A DNA stretch of 64,000 nucleotides from Halosegnis longus (GTDB lineage: Archaea; Halobacteriota; Halobacteria; Halobacteriales; Haloarculaceae). Position numbers and translations under genes: made by a program. Within the stretch, counting starts at the first letter, position 1, and each line of letters begins with the position of its first letter. The stretch lies in assembly GCF_009663395.1 (NCBI RefSeq), contig NZ_QKNW01000001.1, forward strand, positions 1,240,001 to 1,304,000, written 5' to 3'. Below the pieces are notes generated by a model, which was not told where the DNA came from, searched no databases, and saw only the letters and a list, made by a program, of their open reading frames with translations. Below, piece after piece: positions 34,302 through 42,246 of the stretch.

Positions 34302-34787
34302 ATGAATATCAAGAACCTATTTGACGACGATTCGGCTGTGTCGCCAGTTATAGGCGTCATTCTGATGGTCGCTATTACGGTTATTCTTGCGGCCGTCATC
34401 GGAACGTTCGTGCTCGGACTCGGCAGTAACGTCGAGAGCGCGCCAACAACGCAGTTCTCCGTCGACTACGAGGATGCAACGACCAGTAATGGACAAATCA
34501 CCGTCACGCACGACGGTGGTGACACCATTCCGGCGAGTGCACTAAGTGTGAGCGTCGGGTCCGTTGGGACCGCTGACTTTGATGGTACCAACGGATACGG
34601 CTCTGAGAGTTCCATTACGAGTGGCAAATCCTTCGTCGTCTACACCGGCGGTGCACCTGGTAGCCCGAGTGCAAGCAACTACGGCGCTGTCAGTGGCACT
34701 CCCTCTTCTGGTGACGATGTCCGCGTCATCTGGGCACCGGAAGACAGTGACACCTCCCAGACGCTGACGACGAGCCAGGTCCCGTAA
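34302..34787 (+). CDS. Type IV pilin (archaeal PilA-type)
   Basis: 161 residues. MNIKNLFDDDSA is a short prepilin leader cut by PibD, followed by the archaeal pilin hydrophobic core VSPVIGVILMVAITVILAAV and GTFVLGLGSNV. The rest is Ser/Thr/Gly-rich with a low-charge, beta-type look, expected to be glycosylated on the pilus surface. The end DTSQTLTTSQVP resembles the next gene's end. An upstream in-frame ATG at 34281 would spoil the leader, so 34302 is chosen. Confidence 0.92.
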   Translation: MNIKNLFDDDSAVSPVIGVILMVAITVILAAVIGTFVLGLGSNVESAPTTQFSVDYEDATTSNGQITVTHDGGDTIPASALSVSVGSVGTADFDGTNGYGSESSITSGKSFVVYTGGAPGSPSASNYGAVSGTPSSGDDVRVIWAPEDSDTSQTLTTSQVP

Positions 34788-34922
34788 CGCGGCGACCTGC
34801 CCCGTCTCTCGATTCTTTTTTATTCGACGCTCCCACGTGTAGTGTCAACATAGTGTACAGCATAAACGCCGCTCAGGCCGTTATTTCTTGATTCCGCTTA
34901 TCAAAATGTGAACATACTCACC

Positions 34923-34933
34923 TATATTTATAT
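34923..34933 (+). promoter_or_regulatory. TATA box of second pilin gene
   Basis: TATATTTATAT in an AT-rich pocket, 67-77 nt before the ATG at 35000. It indicates that the second pilin has its own promoter. The rest of the 34788-34999 gap shows no gene. Confidence 0.6.
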
Positions 34934-34999
34934 CTCAGTACTGCATTGTATAATGTAAGCGGCAGCCCCTCTCCGACGGCGGCGTCGCTGGACACAACA

Positions 35000-35410
35000 A
35001 TGAACATCAAAAACCTATTCGACGATGACTCGGCCGTTTCGCCGGTCATCGGCGTGATCCTGATGGTTGCCATCACAGTGATTCTGGCAGCCGTCATCGG
35101 CACGTTCGTGCTCGGACTCGGTAGCAACGTCCAGAGCGCGCCAACAACGCAATTCAGTTTCGACTACGACACTGGTGCCACTGAAGTAACCGTCACCCAT
35201 GACGGCGGTGACACGATTGACGCAGATGCGCTCTTCGTCAATGCTGCCGGTACCAATGAAGGATGGAATACTGGCACCGCTACGGATGTTACCGATGTGG
35301 CTTCCGGAAACTCCGCGACCTTCACCTACGGCGGTGACGAGGTCCGTGTCATCTGGCAACCGCCAAGCGGTGACACCTCCCAGACGCTTGCGACCAGCCA
35401 GACCCCGTAA
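35000..35410 (+). CDS. Type IV pilin (archaeal PilA-type), tandem paralogue
   Basis: 136 residues. Its first 44 residues are identical to those of the first pilin (leader MNIKNLFDDDSA and the whole hydrophobic core), while the C-terminal domain is shorter and diverged: TQFSFDYDTGATEVTVTHDG and a DTSQTLATSQTP end. ATG 35000 keeps the prepilin leader; a frame start at 34946 is rejected. It probably builds adhesion pili with different surface properties. Confidence 0.92.
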   Translation: MNIKNLFDDDSAVSPVIGVILMVAITVILAAVIGTFVLGLGSNVQSAPTTQFSFDYDTGATEVTVTHDGGDTIDADALFVNAAGTNEGWNTGTATDVTDVASGNSATFTYGGDEVRVIWQPPSGDTSQTLATSQTP

Positions 35411-35517
35411 CCCGGCAAACTAACCCGTTTTCCGGCTTTCTTTCACCACCGACCAGCCGTGCCTGTCGGCCACGCAATTTTATTCCTTATCGACCCGGAC
35501 TTGTGAGATACGTGTCG

Positions 35518-35649
35518 ATGAACGTCGAGACTCCCGACGACGACCGCGAGGCGTCCATGGCCGTGACCGTGCTCGCCGCGGCCGCGGTGAGCGCACTGCT
35601 CACGACGCTGCTGTTGACGCTCGCCGTCGCGCCGTTCGTGGTCGGGTAG
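35518..35649 (+). CDS. Small single-helix membrane protein
   Basis: 43 residues: an acidic head ([16 protein letters not shown]) and one membrane helix ([20 protein letters not shown]) ending FVVG. ATTTTATTCC lies about 35 nt upstream. The acidic head and clean helix suggest a real gene; no function is known. It lies between the pilins and aIF-1A. Confidence 0.6.
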   Translation: MNVETPDDDREASMAVTVLAAAAVSALLTTLLLTLAVAPFVVG

Positions 35650-35722
35650 CCGCGGCGTGTCGCGGGACGGCGCTCGCGCCAGAGACAACCGCTTTATCAG
35701 GCTGGACACTGTACAACCGACA

Positions 35723-36010
35723 ATGAGTGACGATAGTGGCGGGCGCAAGCCCCTACGGATGCCCGACGAGAACCAGCAGTTCGCCGTCGTGACGAACATG
35801 CTGGGCGGCGGGCGCGTCGAGGTTCGGTGTGCAGACGGAAAAGAACGGATGGGTCGCATCCCCGGTCGGATGCGCTTCCGGACGTGGATTAACGAGGGCG
35901 ACGTGGTGCTCATCGAGCCGTGGGACTGGCAGGACGGGAAGGGCGACATCGAGTGGCGCTACGACGAGCAGGACGCCCAGCAACTGCGCGAAGAAGGCCA
36001 CATCGAGTAA
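35723..36010 (+). CDS. eif1A: Translation initiation factor aIF-1A
   Basis: 95 residues with the S1-like OB fold: [60 protein letters not shown] and the end [12 protein letters not shown]. It helps subunit joining and scanning of the ribosomal A site. ATG 35723 gives the normal family length. It converges with a small opposite-strand gene. Confidence 0.96.
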   Translation: MSDDSGGRKPLRMPDENQQFAVVTNMLGGGRVEVRCADGKERMGRIPGRMRFRTWINEGDVVLIEPWDWQDGKGDIEWRYDEQDAQQLREEGHIE

Positions 36011-36011
36011 T

Positions 36012-36185
36012 CTACCGAGTAAAATCCTCGTCGTCGAACTCTTCGAGGACCCACTCCAGTTCTTCGATGGCGCGCAACAGCGCCACCTCCGTTTCGTCTT
36101 CCAGCTGCGAGACGGGCGGGTCGTGACGGTCGTACTCGGCTTCGAGTGCGGCGATTCGCTCGCGAATCGTCTCCTCTGTTCGCAT
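36012..36185 (-). CDS. Small acidic helical protein
   Basis: 57 residues, MRTEETIRERIAALEAEYDR then EDETEVALLRAIEELEWVLE, a probable coiled coil. It is found in the two-base gap after aIF-1A, convergent. ATG 36185. No family is recognised with confidence; it is likely a conserved haloarchaeal small protein. Confidence 0.6.
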   Translation of the reverse strand: MRTEETIRERIAALEAEYDRHDPPVSQLEDETEVALLRAIEELEWVLEEFDDEDFTR

Positions 36186-36276
36186 ACTCGCTCGTGTACA
36201 CCGGGAGTATTCAGCGTACCGCTTGCTACCACGTCTCACCCCCGGAACCCAAGCAACTCGAACACGTACACGGGGT

Positions 36277-36669
36277 ATGAGCAACATTCCGCAAAGCGAC
36301 GAGGAGTGGCGTGACCAACTCACCGAGGAGGAGTATGAGATTCTCCGCGAGCAGGGGACCGACCCGAAGTTCTCCGGCGAGTACATCGGCAAGGACGACG
36401 ACGGAGCCTACCGGTGTGCCGGCTGTGGCGCGCTGCTGTTCGATTCGGACACGAAGTTCGACGAGGAGGGCTCGGGGTGGCCCTCCTTCTACGACGCCGT
36501 CGAGGGCGCAATCGAGTTCCGCGAGGACGACTCGCTCGGGATGACCCGAACCGAGACGGTGTGTGCAGAGTGTGGCGGGCACCTCGGTCATGTCTTCGAG
36601 GATGGCCCCGAGCCGACGGGCAAACGCTACTGTATCAACTCCACGGCCATCGACTTCGACGACGAGTAG
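36277..36669 (+). CDS. msrB: Peptide-methionine (R)-S-oxide reductase
   Basis: 130 residues. Two zinc CxxC pairs (YRCAGCGALLF; TVCAECGGHLGHVF), SGWPSFYDAV and the catalytic cysteine in GKRYCINSTAIDF. It repairs the R epimer of methionine sulfoxide in proteins. ATG 36277; an open frame to 36223 is not conserved. No msrA lies nearby. Confidence 0.96.
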   Translation: MSNIPQSDEEWRDQLTEEEYEILREQGTDPKFSGEYIGKDDDGAYRCAGCGALLFDSDTKFDEEGSGWPSFYDAVEGAIEFREDDSLGMTRTETVCAECGGHLGHVFEDGPEPTGKRYCINSTAIDFDDE

Positions 36670-37983
36670 CTACCACCGCCGGAGCGCGCCCGCGCCGTGC
36701 TGGCTCGCCAACACGAGCACGAAGACGGCGACCGCAGAGAAGGCCGCCCCGCCGCCGAGATAAAACACCCAGTCGATGCCGACGTTGGTCTGGAGCCAGC
36801 CGCCGACGAACGGCGCGCCGATGGAGCCGGGTCGCCAAACGAACTCCCGAATCCCAAACGACGACGCGACGCCGCCTCCTTCCGTGTTCTCGCCTTCGTC
36901 CGCGAACAGCGCCATGCTCGCCGGCTCGCGGAAGGCGTCGGCGACACCCAACAGCGCGTTACACGCGATGAGGGGGAGAAATGCGGGCGAGAGATTGCCG
37001 AGCCCCGCGACCGCACTCTCGACACCGACCCACTGCACGGGTGCGGTCGAGGCCAGCCACTCCATCCCCGGAATCCCGGGTGGGAGCGCGAGCGCGGTGC
37101 CGACGCCGGGCGTGAACGGTACTCCGAGTGCGATGGCCCCGTAGCCCGCGCCACCGAGTGCGATGAACGCCGACCGACCGAATCTGTCCGAGAGTTGCCC
37201 GGTGTACGGCTGAAACAGCATGTTCGCTCCCCGCTCGGCCGTGATGACGACGCCGACGGCGAAGGGTGCATAGGCCAGCCCACCCTGTGCGACCTCGACG
37301 CCGGCGTAGATAGGGACCCACGTCCGGACGAGCGTGACGGCGACCGCGTACTGGCCGCGGAACGTCGTCAGCGTCCGGAGTCGTTCGTTCACCGACAGCG
37401 ACGTGAACGGGAACCCCTCGATACGGACGGGGTCGGGCCGAACGAACAGGACGACGGCGACCATCGAGACCACCAACAGCGCGACGAGCAGCGCGTACAC
37501 CGTCTGGAAGCCGTACACCTCGTACAACGCTCCGACCGAGAGCGCGCCGACGATACCCGAGGCGAGCCGCGCTGCGTTCGCCTTCCCGATGTGGTTGGCG
37601 CGTTCTCCCGTCGGCGCGAGTTCGCCCACGAGTGAGAGTGAGAGCAGCGACGCGCCCGTCGCGGCAAAGCCCTGCATCGCCCGCGCGCCGACGAACTGCC
37701 ACGACCCGGAGACGAAGGCGAAGGCCGTGTACGCGAGCGCCGCGATACCGATGGCGACGACGAGTGCCGTCCGCTTGTCGCCGGCGTCACCGCCCCACGC
37801 GAACGGGACGATGGCGAGCGTTGAGGCGAGCGTATACCCCGACGTGAACAACCCAAGCAACAGCGCGGACGGGTCGTAGAGATTGATGTACGTCGGCAGC
37901 AGCGTCGTGAGGGCGGCCAGCCCGAAGCCGCCGGCAAAGCGGACGAGATACAGACTCAGAAACTGGAGCCGGTCGTCGTTCAC
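36670..37983 (-). CDS. MFS transporter
   Basis: 437 residues from GTG 37983, twelve helices. It starts DRLQFLSLYLVRFAGGFGLA; loop motifs GGDAGDKRTALVV and GQLSDRFGRSAFIALGGAG are the classic DxxGRR-like loops 2-3 and 8-9. Substrate unknown. The start lies 22 bases after the brp stop on the same strand, so it may be the last gene of the bop-crtY-brp operon. Confidence 0.9.
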   Translation of the reverse strand: MNDDRLQFLSLYLVRFAGGFGLAALTTLLPTYINLYDPSALLLGLFTSGYTLASTLAIVPFAWGGDAGDKRTALVVAIGIAALAYTAFAFVSGSWQFVGARAMQGFAATGASLLSLSLVGELAPTGERANHIGKANAARLASGIVGALSVGALYEVYGFQTVYALLVALLVVSMVAVVLFVRPDPVRIEGFPFTSLSVNERLRTLTTFRGQYAVAVTLVRTWVPIYAGVEVAQGGLAYAPFAVGVVITAERGANMLFQPYTGQLSDRFGRSAFIALGGAGYGAIALGVPFTPGVGTALALPPGIPGMEWLASTAPVQWVGVESAVAGLGNLSPAFLPLIACNALLGVADAFREPASMALFADEGENTEGGGVASSFGIREFVWRPGSIGAPFVGGWLQTNVGIDWVFYLGGGAAFSAVAVFVLVLASQHGAGALRRW

Positions 37984-38005
37984 ACCGACGGTTTTCCCGT
38001 CCGCC

Positions 38006-39046
38006 TCAAGCGCGTTCCGATACGGGCCGCGTCCAGACCCCCTGTTTCGCGTCCATCCACGCCACGACGCCGACGTGTGGAAGCGTCAGCGCCGCAATCA
38101 AGACGAGATACAGCCCGACGACGCCGGCGGCGGTCGTCGGCGGCTCCGGCACCAGCAGGTAGAACACGCCGAGGAAGGCGAGCGAAACGGCCGTCAGGGG
38201 TGCAGCTTGCCACGCGAACCGCCGGAGTGGCGTCCACAGGTCGCCGGTCGCAAACGCCGCGACCGACGGCTCGTCGGCCAGTGCTAGCCGGCCCACGTGT
38301 CTGAGCGCGTGCCACAGACAGAAGTAGAGCCCGACGGCAAACAGCGGTGGCACCGTCGTGAAAAACGCCCCGAGCAGCAGCGTCTCGCCGGCGTCGCGCC
38401 GCCACCCGTCGCCCGCCCGCCGCCAGTAGCCGACGCCCAAATGAACGGCTACGAGCGCACCGAATCCCACGCCGACCGCGAGCCGGCTCTCGGGTGTGAA
38501 CACGGGTGCGAGCAGCGATGCGTCGCCGGCGAAGGGAGCGACGAGGAGTTGCGCCACGCGCTCGTACTGGGTCGGGAACGCGACAAGCGGGACCAGCATC
38601 GGGAAGCCCCCGCGAACGACCGCGGCCAGCGCGCGTTGTGGCACCGAACACAGGTGATTCGCCCCGGCAAAGGCGACGAGCGCGTGCATATCACCCTGTC
38701 CCCAGTGGGCCAGCGTCAGGAGGATGAACGAGACGAACCCGACGGTCGGCGCGAGAAACCACACCACGGTGTAGCCGACCCCGAGGAGGAGATACACGCC
38801 ACCGACGACGAGGGCACCGCGCAGGGTCGAGACGGACCCCAGCCGTCCGGGAACGAGGTGGTCGATTGCGCCGTGGGGAAGTCCGACGAGCACGACGGAG
38901 ACGACGAGCGGCACCAGCTGAAGCGACTGGGGGACCTGCGGGTCGAAGACGAACGCGAGCGCGAGCAGGCCACAGCAGGCCCAGCCGGGCCACAAGGTGA
39001 GCCGACGGACCGTCTCCTCACCACCGGCAGGCGGAAACAGCGTCAT
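38006..39046 (-). CDS. brp: Beta-carotene 15,15'-dioxygenase (Brp/Blh family)
   Basis: 346-residue membrane enzyme that cleaves beta-carotene into two retinals. The conserved histidine motifs are visible: VGLPHGAIDHLVPGRL, LTLAHWGQGDMHAL, CLWHALRHVGRLAL and LTLPHVGVVAWMD. Start ATG 39046 overlaps the end of crtY by four bases. It supplies retinal for the bacteriorhodopsin encoded two genes upstream. Confidence 0.93.
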   Translation of the reverse strand: MTLFPPAGGEETVRRLTLWPGWACCGLLALAFVFDPQVPQSLQLVPLVVSVVLVGLPHGAIDHLVPGRLGSVSTLRGALVVGGVYLLLGVGYTVVWFLAPTVGFVSFILLTLAHWGQGDMHALVAFAGANHLCSVPQRALAAVVRGGFPMLVPLVAFPTQYERVAQLLVAPFAGDASLLAPVFTPESRLAVGVGFGALVAVHLGVGYWRRAGDGWRRDAGETLLLGAFFTTVPPLFAVGLYFCLWHALRHVGRLALADEPSVAAFATGDLWTPLRRFAWQAAPLTAVSLAFLGVFYLLVPEPPTTAAGVVGLYLVLIAALTLPHVGVVAWMDAKQGVWTRPVSERA

Positions 39047-39786
39047 GGTACGGTGTCGATGCCGAGTTGGTCGGTCACCCACAGCCAGAGGACGAGCCCC
39101 TGGACGACGAACAGATTCGTGAAGAAGAAAAACAGCGCCTCCTCGATGGGGAGACCGGCGAGGGTCACGCCGGTCGTGTAGGTCGGCGACAGCTTCCAGA
39201 TGCCGAGCGTAATGGCGACCATGTCGGCCGCACACAGATACACCGTCGGGAGTCCGACGCCGATGACGACCGTCTTGGCGTGCTCGTACAGATACGGCCA
39301 GCCGAACGCCCACTGAATCGCGAGCACCGGGCCGGCCCACCCGAGTAGCGCACCCAGATACGTCGTCTGGCCGCCGCCGAGATACAGCCAGATGCCGACG
39401 CCACTAATCGTGAAGCCGGCGAGCGCACCGATCAGTCGGTTCGACAGCGACACCGCGAGCGGCCGGTCGGTCGTCTCGACGAACTGGTACAGCCACAGCG
39501 CCGTGATGAACGGCTGGACGAGGATGAAGAGCAACTCCTCGACGGGGATGTTGACGAACCGCGCGAGGACGACCCCTTCGCCGTACGACCAGACGCCCTT
39601 CCCGATGAGGAGAATCTCCCACGGGATGGTGTAGGTGAGCGCGATGGTCGCGAGGATGACGATACCAGCCCACTGGACCCGAGCGCGAGGGAGTCGGAAT
39701 TGGCGCACCCACACCGACAAGAGGAGGATGAACAGGAACGGGGCCAGAAAGACGAGGTGAAACCCCAGATACGAGGGAACGGCCAT
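39043..39786 (-). CDS. crtY: Lycopene beta-cyclase (CrtYc-CrtYd fusion type)
   Basis: 247 residues, seven hydrophobic helices, made of two repeated lycopene cyclase domains. Each has the marker PxEE: VNIPVEELLFILVQPFITAL and LAGLPIEEALFFFFTNLFVV. It turns lycopene into beta-carotene, the substrate of Brp. It starts 51 bases after the bop stop and overlaps brp by ATGA. Order bop-crtY-brp follows the reverse of pathway logic, pump to pigment. Confidence 0.93.
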   Translation of the reverse strand: MAVPSYLGFHLVFLAPFLFILLLSVWVRQFRLPRARVQWAGIVILATIALTYTIPWEILLIGKGVWSYGEGVVLARFVNIPVEELLFILVQPFITALWLYQFVETTDRPLAVSLSNRLIGALAGFTISGVGIWLYLGGGQTTYLGALLGWAGPVLAIQWAFGWPYLYEHAKTVVIGVGLPTVYLCAADMVAITLGIWKLSPTYTTGVTLAGLPIEEALFFFFTNLFVVQGLVLWLWVTDQLGIDTVP

Positions 39787-39837
39787 ACGGCTGGTCGTCG
39801 TGGAAGAAATAAAAAGACGGCTGTCTGCGGTGACTCG

Positions 39838-40566
39838 TCAGTCGGCGGCCTGTGCGGACGTGGACGCGTCTTCCAGTGCGTCACGGCTGCGCAGCAGGAC
39901 GAAGCCGAAGCCGACCTTCGCAGTCACGTCGAGGATGGCGAAGGCGATGGTCTCCTGTGTGAGCGTCAGTGCGCCGATGGTGGATTCGGTGCCGAGCACC
40001 CAGACGACGGGGTACAGCGACCACAACACCAGAATCATCGTGCGGAGCTTCGAGAACGTCGCCGCGACGGCGCTGGACTTGCGTGCCGCCTGTCCACTCA
40101 GCGTGCGGACGAGGAAGAACAGCACAGCAATCATGAAGGCAGTGCTGATTCCCCACCAGAGCATACGGTTCAGCGCGCTGGAGCGCGCGAGTGCACCTGC
40201 GAGACCCGTCAGAATCATCGCAACGTCGAGACCGACGAGCGTCGCGATGGTGTTGCGGTCTGCGCCCGCAAGGAGTGCGATGTCGAGCAGGAGCAGCGGC
40301 GTGGTGAACAGCCAGTCAGCGTAGCGTGCCCAGTAGATATCGAGCGTCTCACCACCCACCGGCACCTCGATCAGGCCATAGCCCGTTGCCATACTGAAGT
40401 ACGACACGGACGCGATGGCCGTGATGAAGATCGTGATGATGTAGAACTCCTGTTTTCGTTCGTTCTTCTCCCCCCAGCCCATCGCGATGAACGCGACGGT
40501 ACCGAGTGCCATGAGGGCCGTTCCGACCCACAGGATTAGCGACTGCGTATCCGTTGGTTGGACCAT
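39838..40566 (-). CDS. bop: Bacteriorhodopsin-type light-driven proton pump
   Basis: 242 residues, seven helices. Helix C YWARYADWLFTTPLLLLDIA carries Arg81, proton acceptor Asp84 and donor Asp95 (Asp85 and Asp96 in the classic protein). Asp213 and retinal lysine Lys217 lie in ILDVTAKVGFGFVLLRSR. The proton-release glutamates Glu194 and Glu205 are kept. Leu92 at the tuning site suggests green absorption. All residues needed for outward proton pumping are present. ATG 40566 begins MVQPTDTQSL. Confidence 0.97.
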   Translation of the reverse strand: MVQPTDTQSLILWVGTALMALGTVAFIAMGWGEKNERKQEFYIITIFITAIASVSYFSMATGYGLIEVPVGGETLDIYWARYADWLFTTPLLLLDIALLAGADRNTIATLVGLDVAMILTGLAGALARSSALNRMLWWGISTAFMIAVLFFLVRTLSGQAARKSSAVAATFSKLRTMILVLWSLYPVVWVLGTESTIGALTLTQETIAFAILDVTAKVGFGFVLLRSRDALEDASTSAQAAD

Positions 40567-40596
40567 AATCCACTTCGTACTAATACCGGGTGGCCC

Positions 40597-40624
40597 ATAA
40601 TAACACGCCAAAAAAGTTATATGG
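40597..40624 (-). promoter_or_regulatory. AT-rich promoter region of bop
   Basis: On the minus strand the upstream sequence reads CCCATATAACTTTTTTGGCG then TGTTATTATGGG. Two TATA-like boxes lie about 35 and 52 bases before the ATG. I cannot see a convincing Bat-type upstream activating site by eye. It is the most AT-rich spot between the divergent bop and ubaA. Confidence 0.4.
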
Positions 40625-40731
40625 GAATACGAATTCTCTCTGTGGGACACTGCTCTGTGAGTGCCGGGAGACGGTCCCGTCGTCGGGGTGTCGGGGGACG
40701 CGTTTAGGTGGTCGTCGCCCCGAGTCGAGGT

Positions 40732-41535
40732 ATGTCACTCTCGCTCGACGCCACCCAGCTCGACCGCTACTCCAGACACATCATCATGGACGAAATCGGG
40801 CCCGAGGGACAGTCGACTCTCCTCGACTCGCGGGTGCTGTGTATCGGTGCGGGCGGGCTCGGTTCGCCGGTCATCCAGTACCTCGCCGCCGCGGGCGTCG
40901 GCACGCTCGGTATCGCCGACGACGACGTCGTGGAGCGGTCGAACCTCCAGCGGCAGATCATCCACGCCGACGCCGACGTCGGAACCCCGAAGGTGGACTC
41001 CGCACGCGGCTACGTCGAGCGACTCAACCCCGACGTGACCGTCGACCCCCACGAGGTGCGCGTCACCAGCGAGAACGTCGAGTCGCTCATCGCCGACTAC
41101 GACATCGTCGTCGACGGCTCCGACAACTTCGCGACCCGGTATCTCGTCAACGACGCCTGTACGCTCGCCGGGATTCCCTTCACGCACGGCGCGATTCTCC
41201 GATTCGAGGGACAGGTGACCACCTTCGAGGGCGGGGACGGTCCCTGCTACCGGTGTCTGTTTCCCGAAGCGCCCGAACCCGGGACCGTTCCGAACTGCGC
41301 CGAGGTCGGGGTCCTCGGTGTCCTGCCGGGCGTCGTCGGCTCGATTCAGGCGACGGAGACGCTGAAGCTCGCGCTCGAGTACGGTGACACCCTCGACGGC
41401 CGACTGCTCTTTTACGACGCCGGCGACACCAGCTTCGACGAGGTACCCATCCAGCGCCGGCCCGACTGTCCGGTCTGTGGCGACGGTATCGACTCCGTCC
41501 ACGAGGTGGAGTACACCGACAGCTGTGCGATTTAA
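40732..41535 (+). CDS. ubaA: E1-like activating enzyme UbaA (SAMP activation / sulfur carrier)
   Basis: 267 residues of the MoeB/ThiF/E1 family. The adenylate fold VLCIGAGGLGSPVIQYLAAA, DDDVVERSNLQRQIIHADAD, VDGSDNFATRYLVNDACT, zinc CxxC pairs CYRC and CPVC, and the candidate active cysteine in VPNCAEVGVLGVLPGVVGS. Haloarchaeal UbaA adenylates small ubiquitin-like SAMPs for protein conjugation and for tRNA/molybdopterin sulfur transfer. A JAMM protease gene lies one gene away. Confidence 0.93.
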   Translation: MSLSLDATQLDRYSRHIIMDEIGPEGQSTLLDSRVLCIGAGGLGSPVIQYLAAAGVGTLGIADDDVVERSNLQRQIIHADADVGTPKVDSARGYVERLNPDVTVDPHEVRVTSENVESLIADYDIVVDGSDNFATRYLVNDACTLAGIPFTHGAILRFEGQVTTFEGGDGPCYRCLFPEAPEPGTVPNCAEVGVLGVLPGVVGSIQATETLKLALEYGDTLDGRLLFYDAGDTSFDEVPIQRRPDCPVCGDGIDSVHEVEYTDSCAI

Positions 41536-41828
41536 CGCTCCGAGACGACCTCGTACACGCCGTGGAGGTCGGTCTCTCTCACGGTCACGTCGATGTCGAT
41601 TCCCTCCTCGCGCGGCTCCTCGCTGATGAGCGTGATGGCCTCGATGGCCTCCCGCCGGAAGAACATCTTCACGCGCTCGAACCACGAGGGCGACCCACCT
41701 TTTCGGCAGACGAGCAGGTACTTGCCGGTCGCGCGCTCGGTCAGTTCCGGCTGGAGCTCGTACTCGTCGAACTCGTCGGGCGCAACGACGTGGATGACCT
41801 CCGCGCGGACGGGGGCTGGCTCGCTCAC
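41532..41828 (-). CDS. Small haloarchaeal protein of unknown function
   Basis: 98 residues from GTG 41828. AEVIHVVAPDEFDEYELQPE, ATGKYLLVCRKGGSPSWFER and an end ETDLHGVYEVVSER. Mixed alpha/beta, acidic. No family is recognised for certain. It sits between ubaA (convergent, four-base overlap) and the JAMM gene (same strand, 24 bases). Confidence 0.65.
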   Translation of the reverse strand: MSEPAPVRAEVIHVVAPDEFDEYELQPELTERATGKYLLVCRKGGSPSWFERVKMFFRREAIEAITLISEEPREEGIDIDVTVRETDLHGVYEVVSER

Positions 41829-41852
41829 GCCCGCTGTAGACCCCCGAGACAG

Positions 41853-42239
41853 TTAGTCGAGTCGGACCGACTCGAACCGCTCGCCCGTCCAGCGGTACGC
41901 GGCGAGCGACGATTCGTCCGGGGAGACGATGAGGTACACGTAGCCGTCCCACGTCGCCAGCCGCTCGTCGGTCGCGCTCGGCACCGGCGGGTCACGCGGG
42001 TGTGAGTGGTAGAAGCCGACGACCGTCTCCCCCCGCGTTTCCACTGCGTCGAGAATCTCGGCCTGCTCCACGGGGTCGAGTTCGTACCGTCGCCGGGGGT
42101 CGTCGGCGACGTTCTCGGCCCGCTCGACGCGCGTCACCGTCTCCGAATCCGGCCCGGCCAACACGCCAGCCACCTCCTCGGGTCGTCCGTCGCGAGCGTG
42201 TGTGAAAAGCGCCCCACGGGCCTCGTCGGTGAGTCGCAT
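41853..42239 (-). CDS. JAMM/MPN+ metalloprotease (candidate desampylase)
   Basis: 128 residues. The JAMM zinc site is complete: Glu22 in PEEVAGVLAG, His78 and His80 in VVGFYHSHPRDPPVPSATDE, Ser88 and Asp91. It resembles archaeal JAMM enzymes that cut SAMP isopeptide bonds. Closeness to ubaA supports that role; the specific substrate is inferred. ATG 42239 (MRLTDEARGAL) is preferred over 42263. Confidence 0.88.
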   Translation of the reverse strand: MRLTDEARGALFTHARDGRPEEVAGVLAGPDSETVTRVERAENVADDPRRRYELDPVEQAEILDAVETRGETVVGFYHSHPRDPPVPSATDERLATWDGYVYLIVSPDESSLAAYRWTGERFESVRLD

Positions 42240-42246
42240 CCGCTGT

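Noticed and set aside
33869-34399. Minus-strand open frame ending MGPVGFEPTTAPL
   Set aside because: It is the antisense of the CAT tRNA and the hairpin repeat; the MGPVGFEPTT peptide is a well-known artefact of reading tRNA genes backwards.
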